From NCBI RefSeq assembly GCF_001445575.1, contig NZ_CP013200.1, positions 3,100,001-3,164,000 on the forward strand: a DNA stretch of 64,000 bases, read 5' to 3'. Position numbers and translations under genes: made by a program. The notes beneath the pieces are model-generated. The model worked only from the letters and a program-made list of their open reading frames with translations. It searched no databases and had not been told where the DNA came from. The stretch's first letter is position 1, and each line of letters begins with the position of its first letter. Shown one piece after another: positions 1 to 9,745 of this stretch. Source of the DNA: Arthrobacter alpinus. Lineage in GTDB: Bacteria; Actinomycetota; Actinomycetes; Actinomycetales; Micrococcaceae.

Positions 1-89
1 ACCCCGATGACAGGACGCCCTACTGGCTCACGTCCTCCCGCAACCCGGAGTACCTGGCGGCTGCACTGCGCGGAGTTGGGCAGCACTAG
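1..89 (+). CDS. DUF3093 family protein, C-terminal end (partial)
   Basis: The window opens inside a gene read in frame 3. The last 28 codons end in DDRTPYWLTSSRNPEYLAAA plus a few residues and a TAG stop at 87-89. The PYWL-(S/T)SR-NPE-LAAAL pattern is the typical C-terminus of DUF3093, a small actinobacterial membrane protein of unknown function that usually lies beside DUF4193 and sepH, as here. The membrane segments lie outside the window, so the family call rests on the tail and the context. A hairpin terminator follows. Confidence 0.7.
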   Translation, partial: PDDRTPYWLTSSRNPEYLAAALRGVGQH

Positions 90-114
90 GACTGTCAAGT
101 CCCCTTGAAGAACA

Positions 115-162
115 AATACCCCTGGCTTGAGGTTCGTTGAACTGATGCCAGGGGTATTTTTT
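115..162 (+). terminator. Rho-independent terminator of the DUF3093 gene
   Basis: A 12-bp perfect inverted repeat (AATACCCCTGGC at 115-126, GCCAGGGGTATT at 147-158) is followed by a T run to 162. It starts about 25 bases after the DUF3093 stop. Confidence 0.85.
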
Positions 163-226
163 GCTCTGTGCGGCTACTGTGGCGTGCGGCTAGTTTGGCG
201 TACGCCGGATTTGGGCCGGGAAGAAT

Positions 227-523
227 TTATCCTTCGCAGTCCTTGCAGTACTTCATACCCTGATTTTCCCTGGCCAGCTGAGAACGATGACGGACGAGGA
301 AACAGCTGCTGCAGGTAAATTCGTCCACCTGTTCGGCAATGATTTCCAGGGCCAACTCGTCAGGAGGGAGTTCCCCTCCTGGAAGTTCATAGCTGTCAGC
401 CAGTTCGATCTCGGCGTGGTCAATCACGGCGATGGGCCGTCCTACGGTGCTGGACTTATCTGCGCTGGCAGGATTTCCTGCGGTGCGGGGTGCCCTGTGC
501 TGCTGGCGAGTACCGGTATTCAT
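227..523 (-). CDS. DUF4193 family protein
   Basis: A 98-residue acidic protein whose C-terminal half carries the DUF4193 hallmark: a DEFTCSSCFLV segment, RSQLA and a closing YCKDCEG, giving two CxxC pairs that probably bind zinc. Residues 40-65 are the ELP-GG-LPPDELALEII stretch typical of the family. The function is unknown; the protein is conserved across actinobacteria. It is transcribed leftwards, convergent with the DUF3093 gene and divergent from sepH. The ATG at 523 is the only suitable start; a purine-rich AAGAGAAC lies just upstream as a modest ribosome-binding site. Confidence 0.85.
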   Translation of the reverse strand: MNTGTRQQHRAPRTAGNPASADKSSTVGRPIAVIDHAEIELADSYELPGGELPPDELALEIIAEQVDEFTCSSCFLVRHRSQLARENQGMKYCKDCEG

Positions 524-829
524 GGCTGTTCTCTTTTCTTCTTACCGCCAGAAGCAAAGCTGGCTTAATACAGCCAATATCTTAAAGCCTGCAGGCCGTT
601 CTGGCAGCAGCGGCACCCGGGAGTTCGCATCCGGCTTAAGTTTGCGGCCCTGACACTAGGCTCCTGTTTCCGGATTGCTTCTGGCGACTTGTGGATTTTT
701 ATGGATATTGTTCACAAAACACGCAAATATCACAGCCATCTTTCGCCACGCCTACGGCGGTAGTAGGAAAAGCCCGGCATCGGTGGCAAAGTTTTGAACT
801 GTAATATTGAGACTTTTTTGGAGGACGGC
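524..829. other. Intergenic region between DUF4193 and sepH
   Basis: 306 bases without a gene, separating two divergent genes. The right half is AT-rich and includes TAATAT (802-807), a possible -10 element for sepH, but no convincing -35 pairs with it. The sepH ribosome-binding site GGAGG lies at 820-824. I see no hairpin or repeat of note. Confidence 0.5.
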
Positions 830-2158
830 ATGGCTGATCTACGGCTAGTGGGTGTCCACGACGACGGCGAACACCTGCTGCTCAGTGGTCCTGATGGGGA
901 CAATTATTTACTCCCCCTTGATGAAGCACTGCGCACGGCCGTTGGCAGGACCAGCCAGCGCGCCCCCGGGCTGAACCAGCCAGGGGCCCGCATGACGCCT
1001 CGTGAGATTCAGTCCTTGATCCGGGCGGGCTCCAATGCCAACGATGTGGCGGATCAGTCGGGTCTCTCGCTTGAGCAGGTTCGCCGCTACGAAGGACCCG
1101 TTTTGGCGGAACGTGAGTACATTGCTGGCCAGGCCCGCGCAGTTCATGTAACTGCCACTGCGCTGCCATCTGAAAGCGTCAAGCCTTCCCTTGACGATGA
1201 ACCCACCACTTTGGATGAGATGGTCCGGCACCGTCTTGCTGCCTTTGGGATCAACGAGTCAACGCTGCGTTGGGATGCGTGGCGTGAGCATGCCGGCTCC
1301 TGGACCATCAGCGCTCATTTTGAGCCCGGTACCGAGTGGGCCGCCAATAGCATTGGCGAGCCGGCACCGGCGCTGTGGCGTTTCCACGCTGGCCGCAAGT
1401 CCCTGGAGAACGCCAACCGCTGGGCACAGCAGCTCAGTGAACTGGAGCCACTCGACAGCCCCGTGCCGGAACGCCGGCTCAGCGCTGTTGCGGACAAGCC
1501 GTTCGACGTCGAAGCCGATGGCCCCTCCGAGGGCGAAGCAACGGAGGCGTCGGAAAGCGACGACGTCACTGAGATCTCCCCCGCGGATGCTCCGGGAGCC
1601 GAACCCAGCTACCCCGGCCACGGCCTCCTGGACATGCTCCGTTCCCGTAGAGGCGTCCGTCTGGGTATCGACGAGAACGGCGATGACGAACTCGCAGCTA
1701 TGCTCGGCACTCACGTACCGGGAGCACATCCCCGCGATGAGGCCCTCTATACCGCCGGCACAGACGCTGACACTGACACGGACGGCTCCCAGGATGGCGC
1801 CACCCCGAGCGAATCCGTCAAGGACCGCGTCAGGAAAATGCCGTTCCTGCAACTTGCCCCGCGCCTAGCCGAGGAAACCACCGTGGGCAGCGTGTCGGAG
1901 GTCAGCACCGAGACCCGTGAAGTGATCCTCTCGGGCGAGCCTACGGGGCGCCTGGCGCAGGTCCAGGGTCAGGCACAGCCCGATCGCTCAGACGCCGTTG
2001 CAGCATCGACTTCAGCAGCGCAAACGGCAGACTCCGAGGAACCCGGTCCCAGCGATAGCGAAGTCGCTGCACGGTTGGAGCGTAAAGCCGCAGCCAAGCC
2101 CAAGCGTTCAAGCGTCCCCAGCTGGGATGAAATCGTGTTCGGCACCAAGGGCGACTAA
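830..2158 (+). CDS. sepH: SepH, FtsZ-associated septation protein (DUF3071)
   Basis: 442 residues. The N-terminus (MADLRLVGVHDDGEHLLL) and residues 50-95 (MTPREIQ, then a helix-turn-helix NANDVADQSGLSLEQVRRYE) are diagnostic of SepH/DUF3071. SepH binds FtsZ and promotes its assembly at division septa in actinobacteria. The C-terminal 200 residues are acidic, low in complexity and probably disordered, ending with a conserved RSSVPSWDEIVFG motif. The ATG at 830 is chosen because GGAGG lies 5 bases upstream and the family begins with MxxLRLVGV. An in-frame extension to 794 exists but lacks that support. The gene ends at a strong bidirectional hairpin. Confidence 0.9.
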   Translation: MADLRLVGVHDDGEHLLLSGPDGDNYLLPLDEALRTAVGRTSQRAPGLNQPGARMTPREIQSLIRAGSNANDVADQSGLSLEQVRRYEGPVLAEREYIAGQARAVHVTATALPSESVKPSLDDEPTTLDEMVRHRLAAFGINESTLRWDAWREHAGSWTISAHFEPGTEWAANSIGEPAPALWRFHAGRKSLENANRWAQQLSELEPLDSPVPERRLSAVADKPFDVEADGPSEGEATEASESDDVTEISPADAPGAEPSYPGHGLLDMLRSRRGVRLGIDENGDDELAAMLGTHVPGAHPRDEALYTAGTDADTDTDGSQDGATPSESVKDRVRKMPFLQLAPRLAEETTVGSVSEVSTETREVILSGEPTGRLAQVQGQAQPDRSDAVAASTSAAQTADSEEPGPSDSEVAARLERKAAAKPKRSSVPSWDEIVFGTKGD

Positions 2159-2175
2159 AGCAAAGCATCTGCACG

Positions 2176-2220
2176 AAAGATGAATGCTCGCCGTGTCGTC
2201 CACGGCGAGCATTCATCTTT
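2176..2220. terminator. Bidirectional terminator between sepH and the phosphatase gene
   Basis: A 20-bp perfect stem (2176-2195 with 2201-2220) and a TCGTC loop. It is flanked by AAA on the left and TTTTT on the right, so it can stop both convergent transcripts. Confidence 0.9.
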
Positions 2221-2245
2221 TTGGCTCCCGGCAAACACCGACGTC

Positions 2246-3568
2246 TCAGCGGCGCTTGCCCTTGGCTTTCTTCGCCGTCACGGGGATGCGCAGTAGCGGC
2301 ACTTCCCGTTCAGCCTTCGTGATGGAGCCGTGCTGACCCACCACGTCCATGGCTTGGAGCCGGACGCGGCGCAGATCATAGAATGCTACAGATTCACGGG
2401 CCAGAATCAGCACATCGCCTATGCGGGCGCCAACGCTCTCGCTGACGGCGCCAAAGTAGCCTGCGGCCACGGCTTGCTCACGGGTTAGTACCCAGGCCTT
2501 GCGCCGGAAATGCTCCAGCCAGGCCGCCATGAGCCTGTCCCTGCATTCCGGTGTCGCCTCCGGTTCAAGGTACAGGTGAACCATGCGCGGCTCCCCCGCC
2601 GTGTGCCGGACGCCTTGCACCAACTCCGGAATCTCTGAGTAGTCAATGCGGTCCGAGCGCGGGATATCAACCATGCCGTGATCGGCCGTCAACAGGATCA
2701 GGGTGTCCGAAGGTGCCGCTGCCGCCAAACGCTTCATGCCGGCGTCGAGCTCTTCCAGCTGACGTTCCCACTGAGGCGAGTCCGCACCGTAGTGGTGCCC
2801 GGCCTTATCCAATTCGCTCCAGTAGAGGTAGACCAGCGCCTTGGGCGTAGCGGCCAAGGCCTCAACTGCCTGCTCCACGCGGGCATGGGTGGAGGTGGCG
2901 CCACTGAAGCGGCTGCCGCGCAGGGCCGCACGCGTCATGGCGGAATCGGCGAACTTTGGCAGGCTCACGGTGGTCGCTACGACATCGGAGGGCAGCTTTT
3001 CAAAAACTGTGGGGATGGGCTGCCAGCGCAGCGGATCCACTCCGCTGTCCCAGTTGCCCAGGAGGTTGACCACCTTGTCCTGGCGGGGGTCCAAGACGTC
3101 ATAACCCACCATGCCGTGCTGTCCCGGAACTGCTCCCGTGCCCAGTGCGGTCAGGGACGTTGCGGTGGTGCTGGGGAAGGCAGCGTGCAAGGTGCGGGGG
3201 TGTTCACCACCGGAATCGGCCGCCATGATCCCACGCAGGAACGGCGTGTGCGAGGCACGTTGCTTGAGCAGGGACTTGCCCAGTCCGTCCACCAGCACAA
3301 CACAGATGCGCTGGGCGGGCGGCAACTTCAAAACATTCGTATAGGCCTGCGCACCAAGGACCGCGGCGGCACTGCTCAGAACATCGCCAATGCTGGCCTT
3401 GCCGTAGGCCGGTGCGGCCGGCAGATCGGCCTGGCCTGCGAGCAGCGCGTCGCTGCTAGGTGTGATGGGTGCGTCGGGAATGGTTTCGGGGACGCCCACA
3501 GCGTTATCGGCGGTAATGTGAACGACCCAATCGTGCGCCGAAGGCTGGGAACCGGCCAGGACCGGCAT
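2246..3568 (-). CDS. Alkaline phosphatase superfamily (nucleotide pyrophosphatase-like) protein
   Basis: About 440 residues of the metal-dependent AP superfamily, close to nucleotide pyrophosphatase/phosphodiesterases. Visible elements are the metal-binding VVLVDGLG (Asp94), the nucleophile loop FPSTTATSL (Thr135/136), YWSELDKAGHHYG and TADHGM. These supply the Asp/His ligands for two metals. Substrate is not predictable. No signal peptide is evident, so it is probably cytoplasmic. The ATG at 3568 lies inside the upstream DUF5998 gene (65-bp overlap). A GTG at 3499, 4 bases after the DUF5998 stop, is an equally plausible start giving 417 residues. Either way the two genes look translationally coupled, an arrangement common in Micrococcaceae. 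Confidence 0.8.
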   Translation of the reverse strand: MPVLAGSQPSAHDWVVHITADNAVGVPETIPDAPITPSSDALLAGQADLPAAPAYGKASIGDVLSSAAAVLGAQAYTNVLKLPPAQRICVVLVDGLGKSLLKQRASHTPFLRGIMAADSGGEHPRTLHAAFPSTTATSLTALGTGAVPGQHGMVGYDVLDPRQDKVVNLLGNWDSGVDPLRWQPIPTVFEKLPSDVVATTVSLPKFADSAMTRAALRGSRFSGATSTHARVEQAVEALAATPKALVYLYWSELDKAGHHYGADSPQWERQLEELDAGMKRLAAAAPSDTLILLTADHGMVDIPRSDRIDYSEIPELVQGVRHTAGEPRMVHLYLEPEATPECRDRLMAAWLEHFRRKAWVLTREQAVAAGYFGAVSESVGARIGDVLILARESVAFYDLRRVRLQAMDVVGQHGSITKAEREVPLLRIPVTAKKAKGKRR

Positions 3569-4193
3569 CGGGATGACCGGGTGATCCGGCCCCCGTGTTG
3601 ACGGCGCGCAGTGCTCGCGCGAAGGCTTTGGCATCGGCCACTGCCTGCAGACCCTCAGCCTCAGCGCTGATGCGCAAGGCAATATCTTCCTGGGCAATGG
3701 TGCCGGAGTAGCCATGATCGGCGTCGCAGTTGGGATCTCCGCAGGCAGCAGGCCCCATTTCCACGCGCTGGCCACCGGACCAGGCAATGGACAAGGTCAG
3801 CTCGCGTGCCGGATCTGAGGGCTTGTAGTCCTGTGGCTGGGAGTAAATGTAGCTCAGCACCACGGAATTAATCTGGCTGACCGGGACGGATTCGGTGGAC
3901 ACCTGCGCCACCATCTGCTCACCGGACTCGTCCAGCTGGTGATCGTCGACGTGGGTGATGACCAGCATTTCGCTGGTCAAGACCAGCACGGTGATGTGCC
4001 GGTGCACCTCGGTACGGTCAAAGTGTGTCTCCAGATGGACAAGGTGTGACAAGGGCGCTTGGCCGTCCAACGCATCATTGACTACATCGGCAACCAGCCG
4101 GGGATAAAAACCTGACCGCTGGAGGGCGGTTTCCAAATCGCGGCCTTTGGTATTGGCCGGTGCACCGGCTCCGAAGCTGTTCATGGTCTCCAT
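3504..4193 (-). CDS. DUF5998 family protein
   Basis: 229 residues of the actinobacterial DUF5998 family. Conserved stretches include LETALQRSGFYPRLVADVV near residue 20, the central LVHLETHFDRTEVHRHITVLVLT and HVDDHQLDE, and the GDPNCDADHGY segment with Cys and His. The function is unknown; the gene typically sits beside the phosphatase gene that follows it here. Two starts compete, ATG 4193 and ATG 4184. The second has GGAG only 3 bases upstream, too close to be convincing, so 4193 is used. The tail ending RSHYRR runs past the downstream gene's first start codon, giving the overlap. Confidence 0.8.
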   Translation of the reverse strand: METMNSFGAGAPANTKGRDLETALQRSGFYPRLVADVVNDALDGQAPLSHLVHLETHFDRTEVHRHITVLVLTSEMLVITHVDDHQLDESGEQMVAQVSTESVPVSQINSVVLSYIYSQPQDYKPSDPARELTLSIAWSGGQRVEMGPAACGDPNCDADHGYSGTIAQEDIALRISAEAEGLQAVADAKAFARALRAVNTGAGSPGHPDAGPGRFPAFGARLGRSHYRR

Positions 4194-4282
4194 TTTGGCA
4201 CTTTGCGCCCCCTGTTGCGAACTGGCAGAACTGCCACGACCGCACCAACACGTTGCGGGCCCGCGCAGCACCCGCGAACCGT

Positions 4283-6958
4283 CTAGGACCGCATGGCTCG
4301 CCGGGCGCTATCGGTGCGCTGTGCGGCGTTGCCAATGCGCACATCCACTGCCAAGACCGTGACGGCGGTGGGGCCAACCAGGATCGGCTTGAATTCAATG
4401 AGCGCCACCTCAGGATGTTCGTCCTTGAGCATGGCAACACGCGCCACCAGATCCTCCAAGGCCGCCACGTTTCCTGCTGGCAGCCCTTCGTATCCGAAGA
4501 GTTTCACGGCAGCCCGCGGCGCACGAATCAGCTCGGCGGTGTCCCCCACTGACAACGGCGGCACCCTATGCGCCCAGTCATCGAGCAAGTTCACCGCATC
4601 CCCGGACAGACCAAAGGAAACTACCGGTCCCAGCAGCGGATCCTCAATGGCCCGCAGCGTGACAGATTGGCCCACCTCAGCCATGCTCTGTACCTCTAAA
4701 TCCTTCTTCCCGTAGGGCTCAAGGTATTTACGCATCTGCACAATGTTGCGTCGCAGCGACTCCGCATTTTCAATGTTGATCCGTACTCCGCCCAGATCAA
4801 GACGGTGCCGCAGGCTCGGGTCCAAGGTTTTGATCGCCACTGGCCAACCCAACCGCTCGGCGCTGGCTACTGCTTCATCCGTGCTGCCAAAAGGCACCGA
4901 TTCCAGCACATTAATGCCGTAGTGCCCCAAAAGTTCACGCGCTTGAGCACTGCTGAGGGTGAGCAACTGATCGTGAGAAACACCCATCAGCAAGGTATCC
5001 AATAGTGCCTCAGCAGCCTGAGGATCAACTCCGGCAGGAGGCTCAAAAACCGGTGATTCCAGTGTCAGCCAGTGCGCATACCTGGTGACTGCCGCCAGTG
5101 CTGCGATGGCCGCGCCGGGACTGGAATAAGCCGGCAACGAATCCGCAATTTGCCGGTTAACGTGAACATTCGCATCAAAGATGCCTGTGAACACGGCGAT
5201 GACAGGTTTGCCGGACTCTTCCGAGCACTCCTTGAGCGTCTTAGCAATGGACTCAATAGTCAGGCCCACCACCGGCAGTAGCGTGACAATCGCTGAATCC
5301 GCCCCGTCCTTGGCCAGTGCCGCCAGCACCGAACGCTTCAGTAGTGGCAGCGCCCGTGACTGACCAATATCCAGCATCAGGAACGACTCCATGACGGCAA
5401 CGGTCAGCCCGTGCCCCTCGGCGTCATCAGCCACCACGTTGCCCAGGGCGCCGGAGTTAGCCAATATGGCCAAGCCAGGACCCTTAGGTAATGGCTGCGC
5501 AACCACAATTTGCGCCACGTCCGCAAGCTCTTCAATGGTGTTGACTCGAACAACACCTGACTGCCGGAGCATGGCGTCCAGTGCACCCGGAGGGGCTTGA
5601 GTGGTCCGCACTGCGTGTCCTGGTGGCAGCCGCAACCCCATGGAATCGGACTTCGCTACAATGACCGGCTTGCTACGTGCCAGGCGCCGGGAGATGCGGG
5701 AGAACTTGCGTGGATTTCCGACGGACTCCAGATACAGGGCACAGGCGGTGGTGTTGGGATCGTCTTCCCAGAACTGCATCATGTCATTGCCCGAGACATC
5801 AGCCCGGTTTCCCGCGGACAACACTGTTGACATGCCCACACTGCGCCTGCTCATAGAGGCAAAGAGGGAGACACCCAACGCGGCAGACTGGCTGAAAATC
5901 CCCAGACCACCCTTCGTGGGCAGCACCGGTGCCATGGAGGCATTGAGCGAGACAACGGGATCGGTATTGGCCAAGCCCAGCGACGCCGGCCCCACCAACC
6001 TCATGCCGTTGGCTCGGGCTTGCCTGACCAGGGCGTGCTGGCGCGCAAGGCCGCGTTCGCCGTCGTCGGCAAAACCTGCCGTGGCAACCACCAAACCCTT
6101 CACGCCCGCCTGGCCACACTGGTCAACAACACCAGGGACTTGATCATAGGGCACGGCGATGATGGCCAGATCTACGGGCCCTGGCACCTCGCTAATGGTG
6201 GCATAGGGCAGCATTCCGGAGACTTCCAGAGCATCCTGATTGACGGCATAGACGGCGCCGACGAATTTCCCCTCCACCACATGCTCCAGGAGCTGCTGGC
6301 CAACGCTCCCCCACTCGCGGCTGGCCCCGATGACGGCCACGGACTTCGGCGCCACTAACCCGGCAACGCTGAGCGCCTCAGCTCGGTGCTCACGGGATTC
6401 CATCACCGCCCGGGACTTTTCCGTGGGGTCAATGTCGAACTTGAGGGAGATCACGCCGTCGTCAAAGTGGCGATGAACCTCATAGCCGGCCTCGGAGAAC
6501 ACCTGCATCATCTTGCGGTTCTCCGGCAGAACCTCTGCGGAAAACTTATTGATCCCGTTCTCGCGGGCGGCTGCGGCCAGGTGTTCCAATAGGATGGATC
6601 CTAGACCGCGGCTTTGGTGAGCGTCCGAAACATTGAAGGCCACCTCCGCTTCGGTGGGGTCATCCAAGCGGTCATAACGGCCAATGCCAATGATTTCCGC
6701 GCCGCGGGTGATGACAAACGCCACGCGGTCGCGATAATCCAGCTCCGTGAACCGGCGCAACTCCTTGGGCGTGAGCTTCGACTTGTAGGTGAAGAAGCGC
6801 AGGTAGATAGAGTTTTGCGATTGGGCCATGTGAAAGGTCTGGACGGCATCGGCGTCGTCCGCTCGCATAGGGCGTAAGTGGGCCGTGCCACCATCACGCA
6901 AGACAACATCGGCTTCCCAATGGGCCGGATATTCGGGCGCTAGCTCTGGCTTCACCAT
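4283..6958 (-). CDS. GNAT acetyltransferase fused to NDP-forming acyl-CoA synthetase-like domains
   Basis: 891 residues. Residues about 15-170 are a GNAT domain with the acetyl-CoA loop QSRGLGS. The next part is an acyl-CoA synthetase (NDP-forming) module: a Rossmann CoA-binding domain starting PKSVAVIGASREWGSVG, two succinyl-CoA-ligase-like domains, and a C-terminal ATP-grasp domain (LESVPFGS, WPVAIKTLDP, EFKPILVGP). This GNAT-first order matches the type of lysine acetyltransferase described in Streptomyces (Pat-like). The likely role is protein acetylation controlling acyl-CoA synthetases, by family analogy. The synthetase part is often non-catalytic and senses ligands. The ATG at 6958 matches the family N-terminus and lies 81 bases from the divergent parC start. 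Confidence 0.82.
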   Translation of the reverse strand: MVKPELAPEYPAHWEADVVLRDGGTAHLRPMRADDADAVQTFHMAQSQNSIYLRFFTYKSKLTPKELRRFTELDYRDRVAFVITRGAEIIGIGRYDRLDDPTEAEVAFNVSDAHQSRGLGSILLEHLAAAARENGINKFSAEVLPENRKMMQVFSEAGYEVHRHFDDGVISLKFDIDPTEKSRAVMESREHRAEALSVAGLVAPKSVAVIGASREWGSVGQQLLEHVVEGKFVGAVYAVNQDALEVSGMLPYATISEVPGPVDLAIIAVPYDQVPGVVDQCGQAGVKGLVVATAGFADDGERGLARQHALVRQARANGMRLVGPASLGLANTDPVVSLNASMAPVLPTKGGLGIFSQSAALGVSLFASMSRRSVGMSTVLSAGNRADVSGNDMMQFWEDDPNTTACALYLESVGNPRKFSRISRRLARSKPVIVAKSDSMGLRLPPGHAVRTTQAPPGALDAMLRQSGVVRVNTIEELADVAQIVVAQPLPKGPGLAILANSGALGNVVADDAEGHGLTVAVMESFLMLDIGQSRALPLLKRSVLAALAKDGADSAIVTLLPVVGLTIESIAKTLKECSEESGKPVIAVFTGIFDANVHVNRQIADSLPAYSSPGAAIAALAAVTRYAHWLTLESPVFEPPAGVDPQAAEALLDTLLMGVSHDQLLTLSSAQARELLGHYGINVLESVPFGSTDEAVASAERLGWPVAIKTLDPSLRHRLDLGGVRINIENAESLRRNIVQMRKYLEPYGKKDLEVQSMAEVGQSVTLRAIEDPLLGPVVSFGLSGDAVNLLDDWAHRVPPLSVGDTAELIRAPRAAVKLFGYEGLPAGNVAALEDLVARVAMLKDEHPEVALIEFKPILVGPTAVTVLAVDVRIGNAAQRTDSARRAMRS

Positions 6959-7039
6959 AGAATCACTGTACCGACATGATGCGTCTTTTGCCGCGCATGC
7001 CACCCGCAACACCCATGTAGAAAAGGAATCACCGCCATC

Positions 7040-9715
7040 ATGGCCAAGCGCCAACCCCCAGCAGCAGATGACTTCGTTGAAAACATTGTAGATATTGATG
7101 TTTCCAATGAGATGGAAAGTTCCTTCCTGGAATACGCCTACTCTGTGATTTACTCGCGCGCGCTCCCCGATGCCCGCGACGGTCTCAAACCCGTACAACG
7201 CCGCATTCTGTACATGATGAGCGAGATGGGACTGCGACCTGACAAGGGCCATGTCAAGAGCGCCCGCGTGGTGGGCGAGGTCATGGGTAAGCTGCACCCG
7301 CACGGTGACACGGCCATTTACGACACCATGGTGCGTATGGCCCAGGACTTCTCCTTGCGCCTGCCGCTCATTGATGGCCATGGAAACTTCGGCTCGCTCG
7401 ACGACGGCCCCGCCGCCCCCCGTTACACCGAGGCCCGTCTGGCCGCACCTGCGCTGGCGCTGACCGGGAACCTGGATGAAAACGTTGTGGACTTTGTGCC
7501 CAACTACGACAACCAGATGATGCAGCCTTCGGTTCTTCCAGCGGCTTACCCGAACCTTTTGGTCAACGGCGCCAGCGGCATCGCGGTGGGCATGGCCACC
7601 AATATGGCCCCGCACAATCTCGTGGAAGTCATTGCCGCAGCCCAGCACCTGTTGCGGAATCCAGAGGCCACACTGGAAGACGTCATGGCGTATGTGCCCG
7701 GCCCCGATCTTCCCTCGGGTGGGCGCATTGTGGGCCTGTCTGGCATCCGGGATGCGTACGCCACAGGCCGTGGATCCTTTAAGACGCGTGCCAAGATTAC
7801 TGTTGAGCAGCTTTCTCCGCGCCGTGTGGGACTGGTTGTCACCGAGTTGCCGTACCTGGTGGGTCCGGAAAAGGTCCGGGAGAAGCTCAAGGAAGCCCGC
7901 AACAACAATAAAGTTGTTGGCGTTGCCGATTTCATTGACCTCTCCGACCGCAAAAACGGTTTGCGTCTGGTTATTGAAATCAAGAACGGTTTTAATCCGG
8001 CCGCCATCATGGAACAGTTGTACCGGTTCACCCCGCTGGAAGAATCTTTCGGCATCAATAACGTTTGCTTGGTGGACGGGCAGCCGCAGACGCTTGGCCT
8101 GTTGCCGCTGTTGCAGGTGTTCGTCAACCACCGTATTGACGTGGTCCGACGCCGCACAGCCTTCCGCTTGGGCAAGAAGCAGGACCGTCTGCACATTGTC
8201 GAAGGCATGCTCATTGCCATCGTCGACATTGATGAGGTCATCCAGATCATCCGTACCTCGGATGAAGTGGCATCGGCCCGCGAACGCCTCATGGCTGTCT
8301 ACGACCTCTCCGAGATCCAGGCCAACTATATTCTGGACCTGCAGCTGCGCCGTCTGACCCGTTTCTCCATGGTGGAGCTGGAATCCGAACGCGATGATCT
8401 GCGCCGCGAAATCGAGGCTCTCGAGGCAATTTTGGCGTCGGAAGAGGTCCTGCATCAGCTGGTCTCCGATGAGCTCGGCGAGGTTGCTGCCACGCACGGC
8501 ACACCGCGTCGCACAGTCCTTCTGGAATCTGAAGCCATGGCGGCCTCAGTGGCGAAAGCCCTGGCGGCCGCTCCCGGCGGGAAGGCTGGCAAGGCAGCGC
8601 CGCTGGCGCTGGAAATTGCCGATGACCCTTGCTGGGTTCTGCTCAGCGCCACGGGCCAAATTGCGCGAACCAGCTCTGCTGATCCACTCGTCGAGTCCGG
8701 CGCCCGCAGCAAGCACGACGTCTTCACCTCGGCACTGAAGACTACTGCCCGTGCAGAGATCGGTGCGCTGACGTCACTGGGCCGGATGCTGCGTCTGCAA
8801 GTGGTCGACATGCCTGTGCTGCCGCCCACCGCAGCGTTGCCCAGCTTAGCGGGAGGCGTGGCCGCCAAGGATTTCATCACCCTGACCAAGGGTGAAACGC
8901 TGGTGGGCTTTGTGCCGCTCAATGCCGTCTTTGCCGTGGGCACGAGCTCCGGTGTGGTCAAGCGCGTCACCCCCGAATACCCCTTGAACCGTGACGACTG
9001 GGAGTACATCACTCTCAAGCCCAAAGATGAAGTGGTAGGTGCCGGTGTTGCCACGGACGACGACGATCTTGTCTTTATCACTCAAGGTGCCCAATTGCTG
9101 CGCTACAGTGCCGCCAATGTGCGCCCCCAGGGCCGTACTGCCGGTGGTATGGCAGGCATCAAACTCGGGGCAGGCGATGTTGTCTTGTCCTTCGGCGTGG
9201 TTTCCCCCACCGATCCTGACGCCGTCGTGGTGACCGTGTCGGGCGGGCAAGAGGCCCTGCCGGGAACGCCGTCGGGCTCGGCCAAGGTCACTGCCCTCTC
9301 GGAGTACCCAGCAAAGGGCAGGGCCACTGGTGGCGTCCGAGCGCACCGGTTCCTCAAGGGTGAAGACCGACTGTTCCTGTCTTGGGCTGGCCACGGCCCT
9401 GCCAAGGCATCCTCCAGTTCCGGAGTGGCCCGAGTCCTTCCGGTGGAGCACGGTCACCGCGACGGATCAGGTCTGGCTTTGACCGCTGGCATCGACCTAG
9501 TGGGTCCCAGCCTGTCCGGAATCACGTCGGAGACGGCTTCCACGCAAGCACCGCGTACGGAACTACCGTCCCCGGATGAATCTTCCGCGGCCGCTACAGC
9601 CGCCACGGTCGCGACGGGCAGCACCACGGCCAAAACGATTCCGCCGGCACCCACACGCGATCCGAAGCCGATCCAGGACTCAACTCAGGAAGCGTTTGAG
9701 CTGCCGCTGGACTAA
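7040..9715 (+). CDS. parC: DNA topoisomerase IV subunit A (second type IIA topoisomerase A subunit)
   Basis: 891 residues. The N-terminal breakage-reunion domain has the winged-helix [17 protein letters not shown] (86-102) and the catalytic tyrosine Tyr129 in RYTEARLA. A coiled tower region (about 360-480) and a six-bladed beta-pinwheel C-terminus follow. No QRRGGKG GyrA-box is present where gyrase has one, which points to topoisomerase IV-type ParC rather than GyrA. Its partner parE lies at 19-21 kb next to sigA, resembling the Streptomyces arrangement of a second topoisomerase near the principal sigma gene. Residues 91 and 95 (Thr, Asp) correspond to the quinolone-determining Ser83/Asp87 of E. 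coli GyrA. The C-terminal 60 residues are Ala/Thr/Pro-rich. AAAGGAA lies upstream of the ATG. It may be annotated gyrA by homology tools. Confidence 0.88.
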   Translation: MAKRQPPAADDFVENIVDIDVSNEMESSFLEYAYSVIYSRALPDARDGLKPVQRRILYMMSEMGLRPDKGHVKSARVVGEVMGKLHPHGDTAIYDTMVRMAQDFSLRLPLIDGHGNFGSLDDGPAAPRYTEARLAAPALALTGNLDENVVDFVPNYDNQMMQPSVLPAAYPNLLVNGASGIAVGMATNMAPHNLVEVIAAAQHLLRNPEATLEDVMAYVPGPDLPSGGRIVGLSGIRDAYATGRGSFKTRAKITVEQLSPRRVGLVVTELPYLVGPEKVREKLKEARNNNKVVGVADFIDLSDRKNGLRLVIEIKNGFNPAAIMEQLYRFTPLEESFGINNVCLVDGQPQTLGLLPLLQVFVNHRIDVVRRRTAFRLGKKQDRLHIVEGMLIAIVDIDEVIQIIRTSDEVASARERLMAVYDLSEIQANYILDLQLRRLTRFSMVELESERDDLRREIEALEAILASEEVLHQLVSDELGEVAATHGTPRRTVLLESEAMAASVAKALAAAPGGKAGKAAPLALEIADDPCWVLLSATGQIARTSSADPLVESGARSKHDVFTSALKTTARAEIGALTSLGRMLRLQVVDMPVLPPTAALPSLAGGVAAKDFITLTKGETLVGFVPLNAVFAVGTSSGVVKRVTPEYPLNRDDWEYITLKPKDEVVGAGVATDDDDLVFITQGAQLLRYSAANVRPQGRTAGGMAGIKLGAGDVVLSFGVVSPTDPDAVVVTVSGGQEALPGTPSGSAKVTALSEYPAKGRATGGVRAHRFLKGEDRLFLSWAGHGPAKASSSSGVARVLPVEHGHRDGSGLALTAGIDLVGPSLSGITSETASTQAPRTELPSPDESSAAATAATVATGSTTAKTIPPAPTRDPKPIQDSTQEAFELPLD

Positions 9716-9745
9716 CTCCTCGGTGAGCTACCGCGCCAAGGCCGG

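Noticed and set aside
2678..3601. 307-codon plus-strand frame opposite the phosphatase gene
   Set aside because: It mirrors the phosphatase, which has complete active-site motifs; the plus frame has no family features.
6959..8497. Very long open minus-strand frame opposite the first half of parC, continuous with the acetyltransferase gene
   Set aside because: High-GC coding DNA often leaves an antisense frame open. The acetyltransferase family N-terminus and a good start are at 6958, and the upstream extension has low-complexity content mirroring parC.
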